This document shows, piece after piece, positions 6,757 to 15,410 of a stretch of DNA of 46,348 bases (the first letter of the stretch is position 1; each line of letters begins with the position of its first letter). The notes beneath the pieces were generated by a model that worked only from the letters and a program-made list of their open reading frames with translations, had not been told where the DNA came from and did not search any database. Origin of the DNA: CAZCSJ01 sp964501445 (GTDB lineage: Bacteria; Patescibacteriota; Minisyncoccia; Sungbacterales; HO2-52-23). The DNA is taken from the NCBI GenBank assembly GCA_964501445.1, contig CAZCSJ010000004.1:1-46348 (forward strand). Reading direction: 5' to 3'. A program made the position numbers and the translations under genes.

Positions 6757-7674
6757 TTATTTATTGGTTCCCCGCGCGCGCCGGGCCGCACCGTGCCACA
6801 CCACAAGTAAGGGACTCGCGAGGAAAATGGACGAATACGTGCCAAAGAAAATTCCTACAATGAGCGCCAGCGCAAAGTATCGCGTGGTCTCTCCCCCGAA
6901 AGAGAAAATAGCGACGAGCACAAGGAGCACGGTGAGCGACGTCGTAATAGATCGGGTGAGTGTCTCACGGATGCTCTTCTCTACCACTCGCTCATAGGGT
7001 TCGCTCCCTTTTGTGCGCCGCAGATTCTCCCGTATTCTGTCAAACACTACAATTGTATCATGCACCGAAAAACCCATGATTGTCAAGAGCGCGGTCATGA
7101 AAAGCGCACCCACCTCCACACCCTGAAAGTACCCAAGGACCGCAAACGCGCCGGTGGGTATCACTACGTCATGGAGAAGGGCCACAAGCGTGACCACTCC
7201 ATACTTCCAGGACGAAACCGGGTGCGACACATGACGGAATGCAAACGTGATGTAGGCCGCAATGCCGATAACCGCAAGGGCGAGTGCTACAAGCGAACTT
7301 CTGAATATTTCCCGCCCAATCACAGGCCCTATGGTATCAAATCGGCGCTCGGACACGTTGGTATCCGGCGCCATCACGCCGAGTGTCTCAAGAATTTTTT
7401 GATGGAGCTCCTCATCAATATATCCAAAACGAAGAAGCATTCCACGCTCTCCAATCGGCTGCACCAGTATATCGCCAAGCGGGAGGGACAAGAGCGCCTC
7501 GCGGATGGCACTCGTTTCCGGCCGATCACCCGAAAACTCTACCTCCAAGAGCGACCCGCCGGTAAAATCAATGCCGGGTTTCAAGCCGAATACCGCAATC
7601 GCAATGATGCTCGCGAGCACTAAAACCGCCGAGAAACCGAGGAATAGATGTTTATAGCGAAGAATATCAGACAT
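6757..7674 (-). CDS. secF: Protein translocase subunit SecF
   Basis: 305 residues from MSDILRYKHLF. One N-terminal membrane segment, the motif FGLKPGIDFTGGSLLEVEF, a periplasmic-side domain (about 50-130), then five membrane segments with GFSVHDTIVVFDRIREN, the SecF signature. With SecD it pulls exported preproteins across the membrane using proton-motive force. It is coded directly downstream of secD, separated by an AT-rich palindromic repeat at 7676-7790. An upstream in-frame ATG at 7689 is less likely because it falls in the repeat. Confidence 0.95.
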   Translation of the reverse strand: MSDILRYKHLFLGFSAVLVLASIIAIAVFGLKPGIDFTGGSLLEVEFSGDRPETSAIREALLSLPLGDILVQPIGERGMLLRFGYIDEELHQKILETLGVMAPDTNVSERRFDTIGPVIGREIFRSSLVALALAVIGIAAYITFAFRHVSHPVSSWKYGVVTLVALLHDVVIPTGAFAVLGYFQGVEVGALFMTALLTIMGFSVHDTIVVFDRIRENLRRTKGSEPYERVVEKSIRETLTRSITTSLTVLLVLVAIFSFGGETTRYFALALIVGIFFGTYSSIFLASPLLVVWHGAARRARGTNK

Positions 7675-7675
7675 A

Positions 7676-7790
7676 AAATCAAATATCAAAAATCAAAATG
7701 CAAAATGACAATGTAAAATGCAAAAAGGACTTTTTAATTTTTGATCTGTCATTTTGATATTTCATCTTTGATTTTTAATTTCTATCTCGT
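7676..7790. repeat. AT-rich palindromic repeat between secD and secF
   Basis: The left half contains ATCAAAAATCAAAATG and CAAAATGACA, and the right half TGTCATTTTGATATTTCATC then TTTGATTTTTAATTT, which is the complement of the same words. Such AT-rich imperfect palindromes are scattered in many environmental bacterial genomes. It reaches a few bases into the 3' end of secD, replacing the usual secD-secF overlap. Confidence 0.6.
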
Positions 7791-9161
7791 GATTCCACTC
7801 AAAAATAATACTCGCATTTTCTCAACCCTGCGATTCAACACTGCGATAAGGAGCGTTCGCGTCACACTGATGGCTGAGACCATAGAAACCAAGATACCCA
7901 GTGAAAGAGTCAACGCAAAACCCTGCACGATGCTCGTGCCAAACCAATAGAGAATCACGGAGGTAATAAGACTTGAGACGTTTGAATCGCGTATGGAGGT
8001 CCACGCGCGCGAAAACCCCTCGTATATCGCCGCGTCAAGAGTGCGCCCCGCGCGGAGCTCTTCCTTCATGCGTTCAAAAATCAGAATGTTTGCGTCAACC
8101 GCCATACCGATTGAAAGAATAAACCCGGCAATACCGGCAATGGTGAGGGTAACCGGAATGAGCTTGAAAAGAGAGAGGAGGGCGAGCGTATAGAGGCAGA
8201 GAGCAAAAACCGCGAGGATCCCGGGCAGGCGGTACCACGCGATCATAAAGATCGCGACGAAAAGAAATCCGATGATGCCGGCGTTGAGGCTTCGCGCAAA
8301 CGACTCTTCGCCAAGCGACGCGCCCACGGTCTCTTGGGAAATCAGATGAATCGGCACCGGAAGGGCGCCCGCATTCAACCGCCCCGCAAGCTCTTTTGCC
8401 GACTGCGGAGTGAAATTGCCGCTGATGACCGCACGGCCCTCGGCAATCTCTTCCCGCACCACGGGTGCGGAGATCGGCGCGCCGTCAAGGTAAATCGCAA
8501 TCTGTTTTCCCACATTTCGCTTGGTGAGATCCGCAAAAATCTCACCCCCTTCTTTCGTGAGGTCAAGGATCACCTCCGGTTGAAATGTGGTGGGGTCAAA
8601 ATCAACTTCAGCGCGCTCTAGGTAGCGGCCCGTAAGTTTTGTCGTGGTAAAATACGGATCCTCTCCTGCACGCGGGCCGTTTGTCTTCTGATCTTCAAGC
8701 ACCGCGTCGCGGTCCTCTGCTGGACGCTCCTCTTTGAATTCAAGGTAAGGCGTCTCTCCGATCATGCGGATTGCCGCTCCGATGTCCGGGACCCCCGCGA
8801 GCTCCACGATCAAACGGTGGTCTGTTCCGGATCGCTCCACCTGCACCACGGGTTCTGCAACGCCAAAGAGGTTGACACGGCGCTCAATAACATCACGCAG
8901 AGACTCCATCGCATCTCCATACTCGGGCGTAGACACGCCCGAGAGATCTGCCTGATACACAAGGTGCGCCCCGCCCTTGATATCAAGACCAAAACGGTAC
9001 TCCGGTATTCGCGCTGCCGCATCCCCGATGCCTGCGGACTCCAATAGAGTGTTGAATTGCGTGGGCGCTACGAACACTCCGAGAAGAATACCCGCCAAAA
9101 GAAATACGGCCGCCAGGATCCGGGCAGTAGAGGGACGTACGGTGCGATTCGGTTCTCTCAT
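7782..9161 (-). CDS. secD: Protein translocase subunit SecD
   Basis: 459 residues from MREPNRTVRPSTAR. One N-terminal membrane segment, then FGLDIKGGAHLVYQADL (the D1 signature), the periplasmic domain with PYLEF, and five membrane segments carrying GMAVDANILIFERMKEELR, the SecD family motif. It works with SecF and SecYEG in protein export, fitting the many secreted proteins in this window. The longer open frame to 9593 is an antisense shadow of the Cys-repeat gene and is rejected. The 3' end borders a palindromic repeat. Confidence 0.95.
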   Translation of the reverse strand: MREPNRTVRPSTARILAAVFLLAGILLGVFVAPTQFNTLLESAGIGDAAARIPEYRFGLDIKGGAHLVYQADLSGVSTPEYGDAMESLRDVIERRVNLFGVAEPVVQVERSGTDHRLIVELAGVPDIGAAIRMIGETPYLEFKEERPAEDRDAVLEDQKTNGPRAGEDPYFTTTKLTGRYLERAEVDFDPTTFQPEVILDLTKEGGEIFADLTKRNVGKQIAIYLDGAPISAPVVREEIAEGRAVISGNFTPQSAKELAGRLNAGALPVPIHLISQETVGASLGEESFARSLNAGIIGFLFVAIFMIAWYRLPGILAVFALCLYTLALLSLFKLIPVTLTIAGIAGFILSIGMAVDANILIFERMKEELRAGRTLDAAIYEGFSRAWTSIRDSNVSSLITSVILYWFGTSIVQGFALTLSLGILVSMVSAISVTRTLLIAVLNRRVEKMRVLFLSGITR

Positions 9162-9207
9162 AGTAAGTATAGTAAGTAGAAGAATACTACCAGATGAATG
9201 CATACCT

Positions 9208-9248
9208 CGCAACTCAAAAACCCGCACGATGCGGGTTTTTGAGTTGCG
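9208..9248. terminator. Strong hairpin terminator, 19-bp stem
   Basis: CGCAACTCAAAAACCCGCA (9208-9226), loop CGA, and the exact complement (9230-9248). The inner GCGGGTTTTT gives a classical terminator on either strand; here it ends the minus-strand gene at 9262-11859. Confidence 0.85.
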
Positions 9249-9261
9249 GTAACAAAATTTC

Positions 9262-11859
9262 TTATCTAAAGAAGAAGTTAAGAACCGCGCCAAAGAATCT
9301 CTGGAAAGGCGCAAACCCACTCGGAGGAGGCGGGCTCTGAAATGTCCCACCTGATCCGCCAGTTGGCGGAGGAGTGCCAAAGGAACCGGACGGCGGGGGC
9401 GCGCCTTGGAAACTGCCTGATGGCGGAGGGGTGCCAAACGAAGAACCTTCCTGCGGATGGAATTCTCCAGATTGAAACTGTGTGCCTCCGGTATTGAATC
9501 CGCCGCCACTTCCCGCACCACCCGGAGGAGGCGGGAATCCACCAGCTGGCGCACCGCCTTGGGGCTGCTGCTGTCCTTCTTGACCTCGCTCAAGCGGCGA
9601 GAAAATACCTTTCGTGCCGGGCTGCGGCCCTAATCCTTCAAAATGCTCGCCGCCAAACCCTTGGCCTGGAGGAGGGAATCCGCCAGCTGGCGGACCACCT
9701 GTGCCACCCGGGAACTCCTTCTGCCCTGCCGGAAACTCACCCGGGCGTCCGGGAAATAACTCAATGCCTCTTCCGGGAAACTCAGAAGGCACATTGCCGG
9801 GGAAACCGCCGGGAAAGCCGCTGCCCTCCCCACCCGGAAATCCTTGCGGAAGACCTCCACGAAATTCGCTCCCGCGCGGACCGCCTTCAAAATCACCCTC
9901 TCCCTCTTCGTCGTGCTCAAAGGTCCCACCCTGTCCGGGAAATCCTCCTCTCCCCTGACCCGGGAATCCGCCAGGTGGCAGAGCACCCGGAGGCGGACCA
10001 AACTTCTCCTGAAAAATTCTTCCCCGTTCCTCGGGCGAGAGTTGCTGGAAATTCTGTGGAAGATCTCCCTCTTCAAATTCATGGACCAAACTGCCCCGGA
10101 GCTGTGGAGGGGGTCCGCCAAAACCGCCATGACCTCCGAATCCCTGGAATCCGCCACCCGGCGGACCAAATCCGTCTTCTTCCCCTTCTTCGTGATCTTC
10201 AAACGAACCACCTTCTTCGCCTCTACCAGACGGGGGGCCAAAGCTAAAGCACTCTTCTCTGTGAGATGAACAATACTGGATGCATTCCACTGGTGAGGAG
10301 CATCCGCCAGGACCCACAATTCCGGGTCCGCCCCCCGGACCGCCCGGTCCGCCAGCTGGCGGACCAAAGCCGCCACCGGGACCTCCGGGTCCTCCCGGGA
10401 ATCCGCCAAATGGCGGACCGCCCGGAAACCCTTGGAATTGGGAGTCAGCGCCACGGAATTGCTGCTCAAGCAGTTGAAATTCCTGGAATCGCTGGAATTG
10501 CTCCTGTTCAAACCGGCGGAAATCCTGCGGCGGGCCGAATTCGCCGCGCGCACCGAATCTATTTTCGGTAAATTGTTTGAGCATCCCGCGCACCTGTTCC
10601 GGCGGCATGCCCCCGTGCGTTGCGCCGAATGCCACGCACTCCTCCACATGAGCGGGGTCGGTGCAGTACGCGCGGCACTCATTATCATTCTTGCAGCCGC
10701 CCGGACCCCCGCTCTCTTTCATTTTCTTATTGATCTTCTGACCTACTTCAAAATTTTTTTCGTCTTCGGGCTGAAGCAAACCTTGTTTCTTTGCAAACGA
10801 GAAACATTCATCTTGATGCGCCGTGTCCTCGCAGTACTCTCGGCATTGCGTCCCCTTGCACCCACCCGGTCCCCCTTCCTGCGAGGCCTTTATAAACTTT
10901 TTGGCGCGCGCAAGTTCTTCCGGTGGAATCAACCCCTCACGTTCCGCATGTTCCACACACTCTTCGGAATGCCCCGGGTCCTCGCAGTACTGACGGCATT
11001 GAGCTCCTGTGCATCCCCCAGGACCTGTTTTCCCCGCGAATTTCCGTGCGCGCCCCGCATCCTCCTTGGACATAAATCCGTTCTTCTCGGCAAAATCTAT
11101 ACATTCCTGCTGGTGCCCCGGATCTTCGCAATACTGACGGCATTGATCCGGTCCCCGGCATCCGCCCGGACCGCCCGCAAAACCGGCTTTCTTTATACGC
11201 AGGGCATCCTCTTTAGAAATAAGCCCGTGATCTTCCGCAAACGAGAGACATTCATTGGCATGCGCAGGGTCCTCGCAGTATGTCCGGCACTCCGCTTCAC
11301 CCCGACATCCGCCCGGACCGCCTTGTGAAATAATACGCTCCGCTGCTTTTGCTTCTTTACTCGAAATCAACCCACGCTCCTTTCCTGCAACAATACATTC
11401 CTCCGCATGCGCAGAGTCTTCACAATACGCCCTGCACTGCTCAGGGCCCCGGCACCCGCCGGGACCTGTTTGCGCGATCGCTTTTCTTGTCTTTTCAATT
11501 TCTTTTTTACTAATCAAATTATGCGCCTCGGCAAACGAGAGACACTCCTCTACGTGTGATACATCGTCACAATACGTTCGGCACTCTGCCTCGCCTTGGC
11601 ATCCGCCCGGACCTGTCTTTGGCAAACTTTTTACCTTATCAACAGTGCGCTCATCGGCAAGCCCGAATTTCTTGGCAAATGTCACACACTCGTCTTTATG
11701 CGCTAAATCATCGCAGTATGACTTGCACTCCGCCCTATCCGCGCAATTCCCGAGTTCAGGAATGGGAAACGTGATATCAAAAATTGACGCTCCTGATGCA
11801 AAAAATCCCCCTCCCAAGAGAGCGAGGACTCCGAGAAAAATGAGAAATTTGGTCTTCAT
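9262..11859 (-). CDS. Large secreted protein with nine tetra-cysteine repeats and Gly/Pro/Phe-rich tail
   Basis: 865 residues with a signal peptide (about 1-24, FLIFLGVLALLGGGFFASGA). Residues 39-410 hold eight modules of about 49 residues, each beginning GPGGC and having Cys spaced C-x4/5-C-x3-C-x8-C (for example C87, C93, C97, C106 and C136, C142, C146, C155). A ninth, isolated module is at 520-537 (last spacing shortened). Modules end with a helix-like stretch such as LISKEDALR. The 36 cysteines suggest disulfide-bonded export. Residues 435-850 are low-complexity Gly/Pro/Phe/Gln with acidic patches (DHEEGEED), and the C-terminus GAVLNFFFR is hydrophobic. No enzyme motif is seen; a cell-surface adhesin or matrix protein is the best inference. 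The DNA repeatedly carries TCCGCCAGCTGGCGGA-like palindromes. Confidence 0.85.
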   Translation of the reverse strand: MKTKFLIFLGVLALLGGGFFASGASIFDITFPIPELGNCADRAECKSYCDDLAHKDECVTFAKKFGLADERTVDKVKSLPKTGPGGCQGEAECRTYCDDVSHVEECLSFAEAHNLISKKEIEKTRKAIAQTGPGGCRGPEQCRAYCEDSAHAEECIVAGKERGLISSKEAKAAERIISQGGPGGCRGEAECRTYCEDPAHANECLSFAEDHGLISKEDALRIKKAGFAGGPGGCRGPDQCRQYCEDPGHQQECIDFAEKNGFMSKEDAGRARKFAGKTGPGGCTGAQCRQYCEDPGHSEECVEHAEREGLIPPEELARAKKFIKASQEGGPGGCKGTQCREYCEDTAHQDECFSFAKKQGLLQPEDEKNFEVGQKINKKMKESGGPGGCKNDNECRAYCTDPAHVEECVAFGATHGGMPPEQVRGMLKQFTENRFGARGEFGPPQDFRRFEQEQFQRFQEFQLLEQQFRGADSQFQGFPGGPPFGGFPGGPGGPGGGFGPPAGGPGGPGGGPGIVGPGGCSSPVECIQYCSSHREECFSFGPPSGRGEEGGSFEDHEEGEEDGFGPPGGGFQGFGGHGGFGGPPPQLRGSLVHEFEEGDLPQNFQQLSPEERGRIFQEKFGPPPGALPPGGFPGQGRGGFPGQGGTFEHDEEGEGDFEGGPRGSEFRGGLPQGFPGGEGSGFPGGFPGNVPSEFPGRGIELFPGRPGEFPAGQKEFPGGTGGPPAGGFPPPGQGFGGEHFEGLGPQPGTKGIFSPLERGQEGQQQPQGGAPAGGFPPPPGGAGSGGGFNTGGTQFQSGEFHPQEGSSFGTPPPSGSFQGAPPPSGSFGTPPPTGGSGGTFQSPPPPSGFAPFQRFFGAVLNFFFR

Positions 11860-11876
11860 GGTATCGTATCCTGTGC

Positions 11877-12152
11877 TTATTCAAACGGGTTTACTTTGAC
11901 CTCCTCAAAGGGATTGACCGGCGCTTTCTTGAAAGGATTGGTGGTCGTCTGCTCAAAAGGATTCGCTGCTTTTGCGGCTTCCTTTTCTACTTCCTTTTTT
12001 CGCGCCTCCTCTGCGGCTTTTTCCTTTGCGACTCCTTGCTCCACCCCATTGGCAAGCCCGACCGAATTGCCGTAGTAGTACCCCCCGCCGAGTCCCACAA
12101 GGAGCGCGGCAACTGCAATGACCCATTTCATAGAATCAGAACGTTGATCCAT
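11877..12152 (-). CDS. Small membrane-anchored protein with four NPF motifs
   Basis: 91 residues: one membrane segment (about 9-28, WVIAVAALLVGLGGGYYYG), a charged helix rich in Lys/Glu/Ala (36-62), then four NPF motifs (NPFEQ, NPFKK, NPFEE, NPFE) spaced about 9 residues apart, ending the protein. Function is unknown. It is coded 17 nt upstream of the Cys-repeat protein and may be co-transcribed with it. An alternative start at Met8 (12131) would place the membrane segment right at the N-terminus. Confidence 0.75.
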   Translation of the reverse strand: MDQRSDSMKWVIAVAALLVGLGGGYYYGNSVGLANGVEQGVAKEKAAEEARKKEVEKEAAKAANPFEQTTTNPFKKAPVNPFEEVKVNPFE

Positions 12153-12261
12153 AGATATGTAGTATGTAAATATTAGGGATAAACAATACTTTTATTATAT
12201 ACGGCTGTACTCTATAGTGAAAGTCTACTTTTCCACAGGGAGAGTATTTTCGCGTCATGGG

Positions 12262-13113
12262 TTATCCCGCGATACGCCAATATCCATTTGATCGGACTGC
12301 AAGATTATCTTTTTTAAGATCGCGGAGGATGCCGGAGAGTGTCGCGCCCGACAAAAACAATTTTGAGTGCGGGTCTCTGGAAAGATGATTCTTAATATCA
12401 TCCAGAGCCGCGCCGCTCTTTCTTGAAAGCAAATACGCTACGATTTTTGCACGCACATACCGCCGCGAACCCTCAAAACGCGACTGCGTTCTGTAATGAA
12501 CACTCCTTCTATTCGGATTGTCCTTTTTCCCGCCAAGCACCTCACGGCCGTAGTCCATTAGCGCGTAATACCAGTCGCGTTTTCCGCGTTTTGGCTCATA
12601 TCGCCCTAGCCACTCAAGGACATCCGCCTCATGTATAGCTTTTGTACCGATCTTAGATCGGTACAAAAGGAAATGAATTGCCACGCGCCGAATGTTGGTG
12701 TCCAAAAACGGCTCGCATTGGCCGTATGCGAAGCACGCAACCGCACGCGCGGTATAATGTCCGATACCGGGGAATGTCTCTAACACATGGGGATCGCGCG
12801 GAATATTCCCGCCAAATCCCGTAACCACCTTTTTCGCCGCTTCCTTCAGATACCGTGCACGGCGATTGTAGCCAAGACCCTGCCACATTTGGAGGACTTT
12901 CGGAAATGGCGCGCGCGCGAGCGCGCGGGCGTCCGGAAATACGCGGAGCCATTCCTCGTATTTCGGAATCACGCGCGCAATCTGCGTCTGCTGGAGCATC
13001 ACCTCCGATACAAGCACGCAGTAGGGGTCGCGCGTACGGCGCCACGGAAAGAGAAACTGTTTCTTATTCTCGAGATACCAATTCCAGATACGTTTTTGCG
13101 GATTTTCCCTCAT
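12262..13113 (-). CDS. mutY: A/G-specific adenine glycosylase MutY, lacking the Fe-S cluster cysteines
   Basis: 283 residues from MRENPQKRIWNWYL. It has the HhH-GPD glycosylase fold: SEVMLQQTQ with catalytic Glu37, the helix-hairpin-helix LETFPGIGHYTARAV (111-125), and catalytic Asp138 in LDTNIRRV. MutY removes adenine opposite 8-oxoguanine. The usual C-x6-C-x2-C-x5-C loop after ALMDYG is replaced by a short stretch without cysteine, so no [4Fe-4S] cluster can bind; such MutY variants are known in some anaerobes. The C-terminal ~65 residues look like a winged-helix domain (SGILRDLKKDNLAVRSNGYW) rather than the NUDIX-like MutY tail. The start overlaps the stop of the ABC permease by one base (TAATG), supporting coupling. 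Confidence 0.88.
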   Translation of the reverse strand: MRENPQKRIWNWYLENKKQFLFPWRRTRDPYCVLVSEVMLQQTQIARVIPKYEEWLRVFPDARALARAPFPKVLQMWQGLGYNRRARYLKEAAKKVVTGFGGNIPRDPHVLETFPGIGHYTARAVACFAYGQCEPFLDTNIRRVAIHFLLYRSKIGTKAIHEADVLEWLGRYEPKRGKRDWYYALMDYGREVLGGKKDNPNRRSVHYRTQSRFEGSRRYVRAKIVAYLLSRKSGAALDDIKNHLSRDPHSKLFLSGATLSGILRDLKKDNLAVRSNGYWRIAG

Positions 13114-13913
13114 TACTCCGTAAGAAATCTGCTGAAAAGGCCATGCTGTATGACATACCGATAACATGCAATCGAGAAAAAATATGCTGCCACGAGCATG
13201 ATAAATGCAAGAAGAAAACCTTTGTAGAGCGGTACGATATCAAAAGTCCCGGAGATGACAATACTTCTGAATCCTTCAAACACATACGAGCTTGGCAGAA
13301 GATACGCAAAAGGTTGGATTGCTGCAGGGAGCGAGGAAATGGGATAGAACACGCCGGAGAACGGAGTAAAGAGCGCGGGAAGGGACCACGCGAGTACCTC
13401 CGCGGAAGGGCCAAGCGCCATAATAATCGCCACCGTCCAGACGCCAAGCGCCCAGCCAAACATAAAAAGCACTGCGACAAACGGCAAAAGCGCAAAACCA
13501 AGGGTAAAAATATTGTATGAGAAAAGAAACCACGCGATGAGCGCCATAAGCCCGATTGCAATGGATGCCTGAAAAATACTTACGAGTATAAGACCCGCGA
13601 GGTAGTGGCGCATCGTGAGGGGGGAAGAAAAAAGATTGATCAGATTTCGGGTCCATATATCCTCCATAAAACCCATCGTAAGACCCATCTGCACACGCAG
13701 GAGAAAATTCCAGAGGATCGGTGCGCCAAGGAGCGCGGTAAAAAATGAAAATTTACTCTCTCCGAGCGTGGAGAGATAAATCGTAATAAATCCCCAGAGC
13801 ACAATCTCAAGCGTAGCCCAATAGAAAATTCCTACCCATCGCGGGATGCTGTGCTTGAGTAAAAACAGCTGCCGGAGAAAAATTGCATATATCATTATAA
13901 ACGAGTGGCGCAT
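13113..13913 (-). CDS. ABC-2 type transporter permease
   Basis: 266 residues with six predicted membrane segments and the ABC-2 pattern of an N-terminal amphipathic start, LFSSPLTMRHYLAG, and a late FSGVFYPISSLPAAIQPFAYLLP motif typical of drug/polysaccharide exporters. It is the membrane part of the exporter whose ATPase is coded at 13917-14666, 3 nt upstream. Substrate unknown. Confidence 0.9.
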   Translation of the reverse strand: MRHSFIMIYAIFLRQLFLLKHSIPRWVGIFYWATLEIVLWGFITIYLSTLGESKFSFFTALLGAPILWNFLLRVQMGLTMGFMEDIWTRNLINLFSSPLTMRHYLAGLILVSIFQASIAIGLMALIAWFLFSYNIFTLGFALLPFVAVLFMFGWALGVWTVAIIMALGPSAEVLAWSLPALFTPFSGVFYPISSLPAAIQPFAYLLPSSYVFEGFRSIVISGTFDIVPLYKGFLLAFIMLVAAYFFSIACYRYVIQHGLFSRFLTE

Positions 13914-13916
13914 AGA

Positions 13917-14666
13917 TTACGATTGCGAATTATGAAACGAAAGCGGCTCGCGCGCGATTGCAATAAAAAGCTCCTCCAAATCTTTTTTCCCATGCTGCGC
14001 CGGAAGATCATGCGGACTCCCCTCAAGAAGTATTTTACCATGAGAGATAAAAAGTACGCGGTCGCATACCTGCTCAATCTCCCGCATATCATGCGAAGTC
14101 CAAAGCACACCCGCATCATTATTTTTCGCATACGTTTTTATCCGTTCGCGGATTGACTGTGACGCCTCAGGATCAATGGATGCGGTAGGTTCGTCCATTA
14201 AAATCAAACGGGGATTATTGAGAAGCGCCTTTGCAAGATGCAGACGCGACTGCTCGCCCGAAGAAAGAAATCCCACCCGTGTTTTCGCAAATGGGTGAAG
14301 ATGAAATTCGTCCATCAGTTCATCAACCCGCTTTTTGGCATGCGGGATATCATAGAGCAGGGCAAAGATATAAAGATTCTGCCACACGCTCAAGTTCCCC
14401 GGGAAATGCGCATACACCGCAGCAAAATTCATCTGCCGCAAAATCTCCTCACGGTTGTCCACGAACTCTTTTCCAAAAACCCGAATATCCCCGGAGGTCG
14501 GAGTCACAATTCCTAAAATCATATCAATCGTCGTGGTCTTTCCCGCGCCGTTGGGTCCCAGGAGTCCCACAATCTCCCCTGCTCCCACAGAAAACGAAAT
14601 GCCGTCCACCGCTACGACGTCTTTATATTGCTTTCGTAGATTTTTTACTTCGAGAACGGGGGTCAT
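13917..14666 (-). CDS. ABC transporter ATP-binding protein
   Basis: 249 residues with Walker A GPNGAGKTT (38-46), signature LSSGEQSRL, Walker B LILMDEP and switch His in TSHDMRE. It belongs to the ABC-2 exporter ATPase group and partners the permease at 13113-13913. The signature has SSGE instead of the common SGGQ, a change seen in this subgroup. Gene order ATPase-permease-mutY forms a tight operon. Confidence 0.95.
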   Translation of the reverse strand: MTPVLEVKNLRKQYKDVVAVDGISFSVGAGEIVGLLGPNGAGKTTTIDMILGIVTPTSGDIRVFGKEFVDNREEILRQMNFAAVYAHFPGNLSVWQNLYIFALLYDIPHAKKRVDELMDEFHLHPFAKTRVGFLSSGEQSRLHLAKALLNNPRLILMDEPTASIDPEASQSIRERIKTYAKNNDAGVLWTSHDMREIEQVCDRVLFISHGKILLEGSPHDLPAQHGKKDLEELFIAIAREPLSFHNSQS

Positions 14667-14691
14667 GTCTCAACTGTATTACCAAGTTATT

Positions 14692-15351
14692 TTATGACTC
14701 CCGATAGTTGCAATACTCGCACTTCTCGTGCGCGGGCGGCATGGGGCCGGTGATGATTTTGTACGCTTTTTCAAGCACCCCGTGCCCGCGGCTTGGAGAC
14801 ACATCCATTCGCACTATCTGGGTATTGAAATTCGCCATGCCCATCTCGTATGACTCGGGCCAGAAAAAAAGAAGATAGCCGTAATCCGCCGGCTCCATTC
14901 CGTTTTTTTGAAACAAAAGCGCGTAGAGGTCAATTTGGTGGCGATAGTGCTCGTGCGTGTCCTCTTTCAACGGATACCCACGGGTTTTGAAATCAAACGG
15001 CACATATTTTCCGTCGGGGCTTATCAGTAAATCATCAATCGCGCCCGCAAGCACCATGTCAAACTCCGGAAATTCCGCGCGTATCCCGCCGCGTCCGAAA
15101 TTAAACTCGCGCCAGCCCGTAAGTTTTTTTACATCCGGAAAAAGTGTCCCCTCCACCTTTCCTTGAATTTCTGGGGGCAACTCCCCTTTCGCGCGATACG
15201 AATCAAAATACACTTTGAAAACTCCGTCCATCCCGCCCGGGAGCGAGGGGAAAATGCCAAAGGGCCGCTTTTTATTTTCATTAAACTGGAGCCAAAGGCA
15301 CCGCGGACATTCAAGAAGGGTACCAATTGCGGAGGGAGAGATCTTAATCAT
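14692..15351 (-). CDS. PD-(D/E)XK nuclease, Cas4/RecB-like with four cysteines
   Basis: 219 residues. Cys15 and Cys18 (LLECPRCLW) near the start and Cys211 and Cys214 (CEYCNY) at the end are placed like the Fe-S-binding cysteines of Cas4 and AddB-type nucleases. The core has GAIDDLLIS followed by YVPFDFKTRG (D...D-x-K) and HRHQIDLYALL-type helix, here HYRHQIDLYALLF. It should be a DNA exonuclease; no CRISPR array or cas gene is nearby, so a general DNA-processing role is more likely. It is 25 nt upstream of the ABC ATPase gene. Confidence 0.85.
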   Translation of the reverse strand: MIKISPSAIGTLLECPRCLWLQFNENKKRPFGIFPSLPGGMDGVFKVYFDSYRAKGELPPEIQGKVEGTLFPDVKKLTGWREFNFGRGGIRAEFPEFDMVLAGAIDDLLISPDGKYVPFDFKTRGYPLKEDTHEHYRHQIDLYALLFQKNGMEPADYGYLLFFWPESYEMGMANFNTQIVRMDVSPSRGHGVLEKAYKIITGPMPPAHEKCEYCNYRES

Positions 15352-15362
15352 ACGAATGGTCG

Positions 15363-15410
15363 CGATGCCAATATGCGAATGACATGCGAATTATACAAAT
15401 AGTCTATAGT
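15363..15410. repeat. Half-copy of the CGATGC repeat
   Basis: CGATGCCAATATGCGAATG at 15363 and AATTATACAAATAGT after it match the left arm of the inverted repeat at 1423-1518 with few changes. It lies in the gap between the nuclease gene and the repeat-bearing gene at 15404, overlapping the latter's last bases. Confidence 0.65.

Noticed and set aside
9162..9593. N-terminal extension of SecD by 144 residues
   Set aside because: It is basic, lacks a family match, crosses the strong terminator at 9208-9248 and overlaps the Cys-repeat gene's 3' end.
9614..11328. Long plus-strand and other-frame ORFs opposite the Cys-repeat gene
   Set aside because: They mirror the Gly/Pro-rich repeats of the minus-strand gene, give arginine/proline-rich or leucine-rich nonsense, and have no start signals.
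14692..15351. CRISPR-associated Cas4
   Set aside because: The nuclease has the Cas4-like cysteines, but no CRISPR repeats or other cas genes are in the window, so a Cas role is not claimed.
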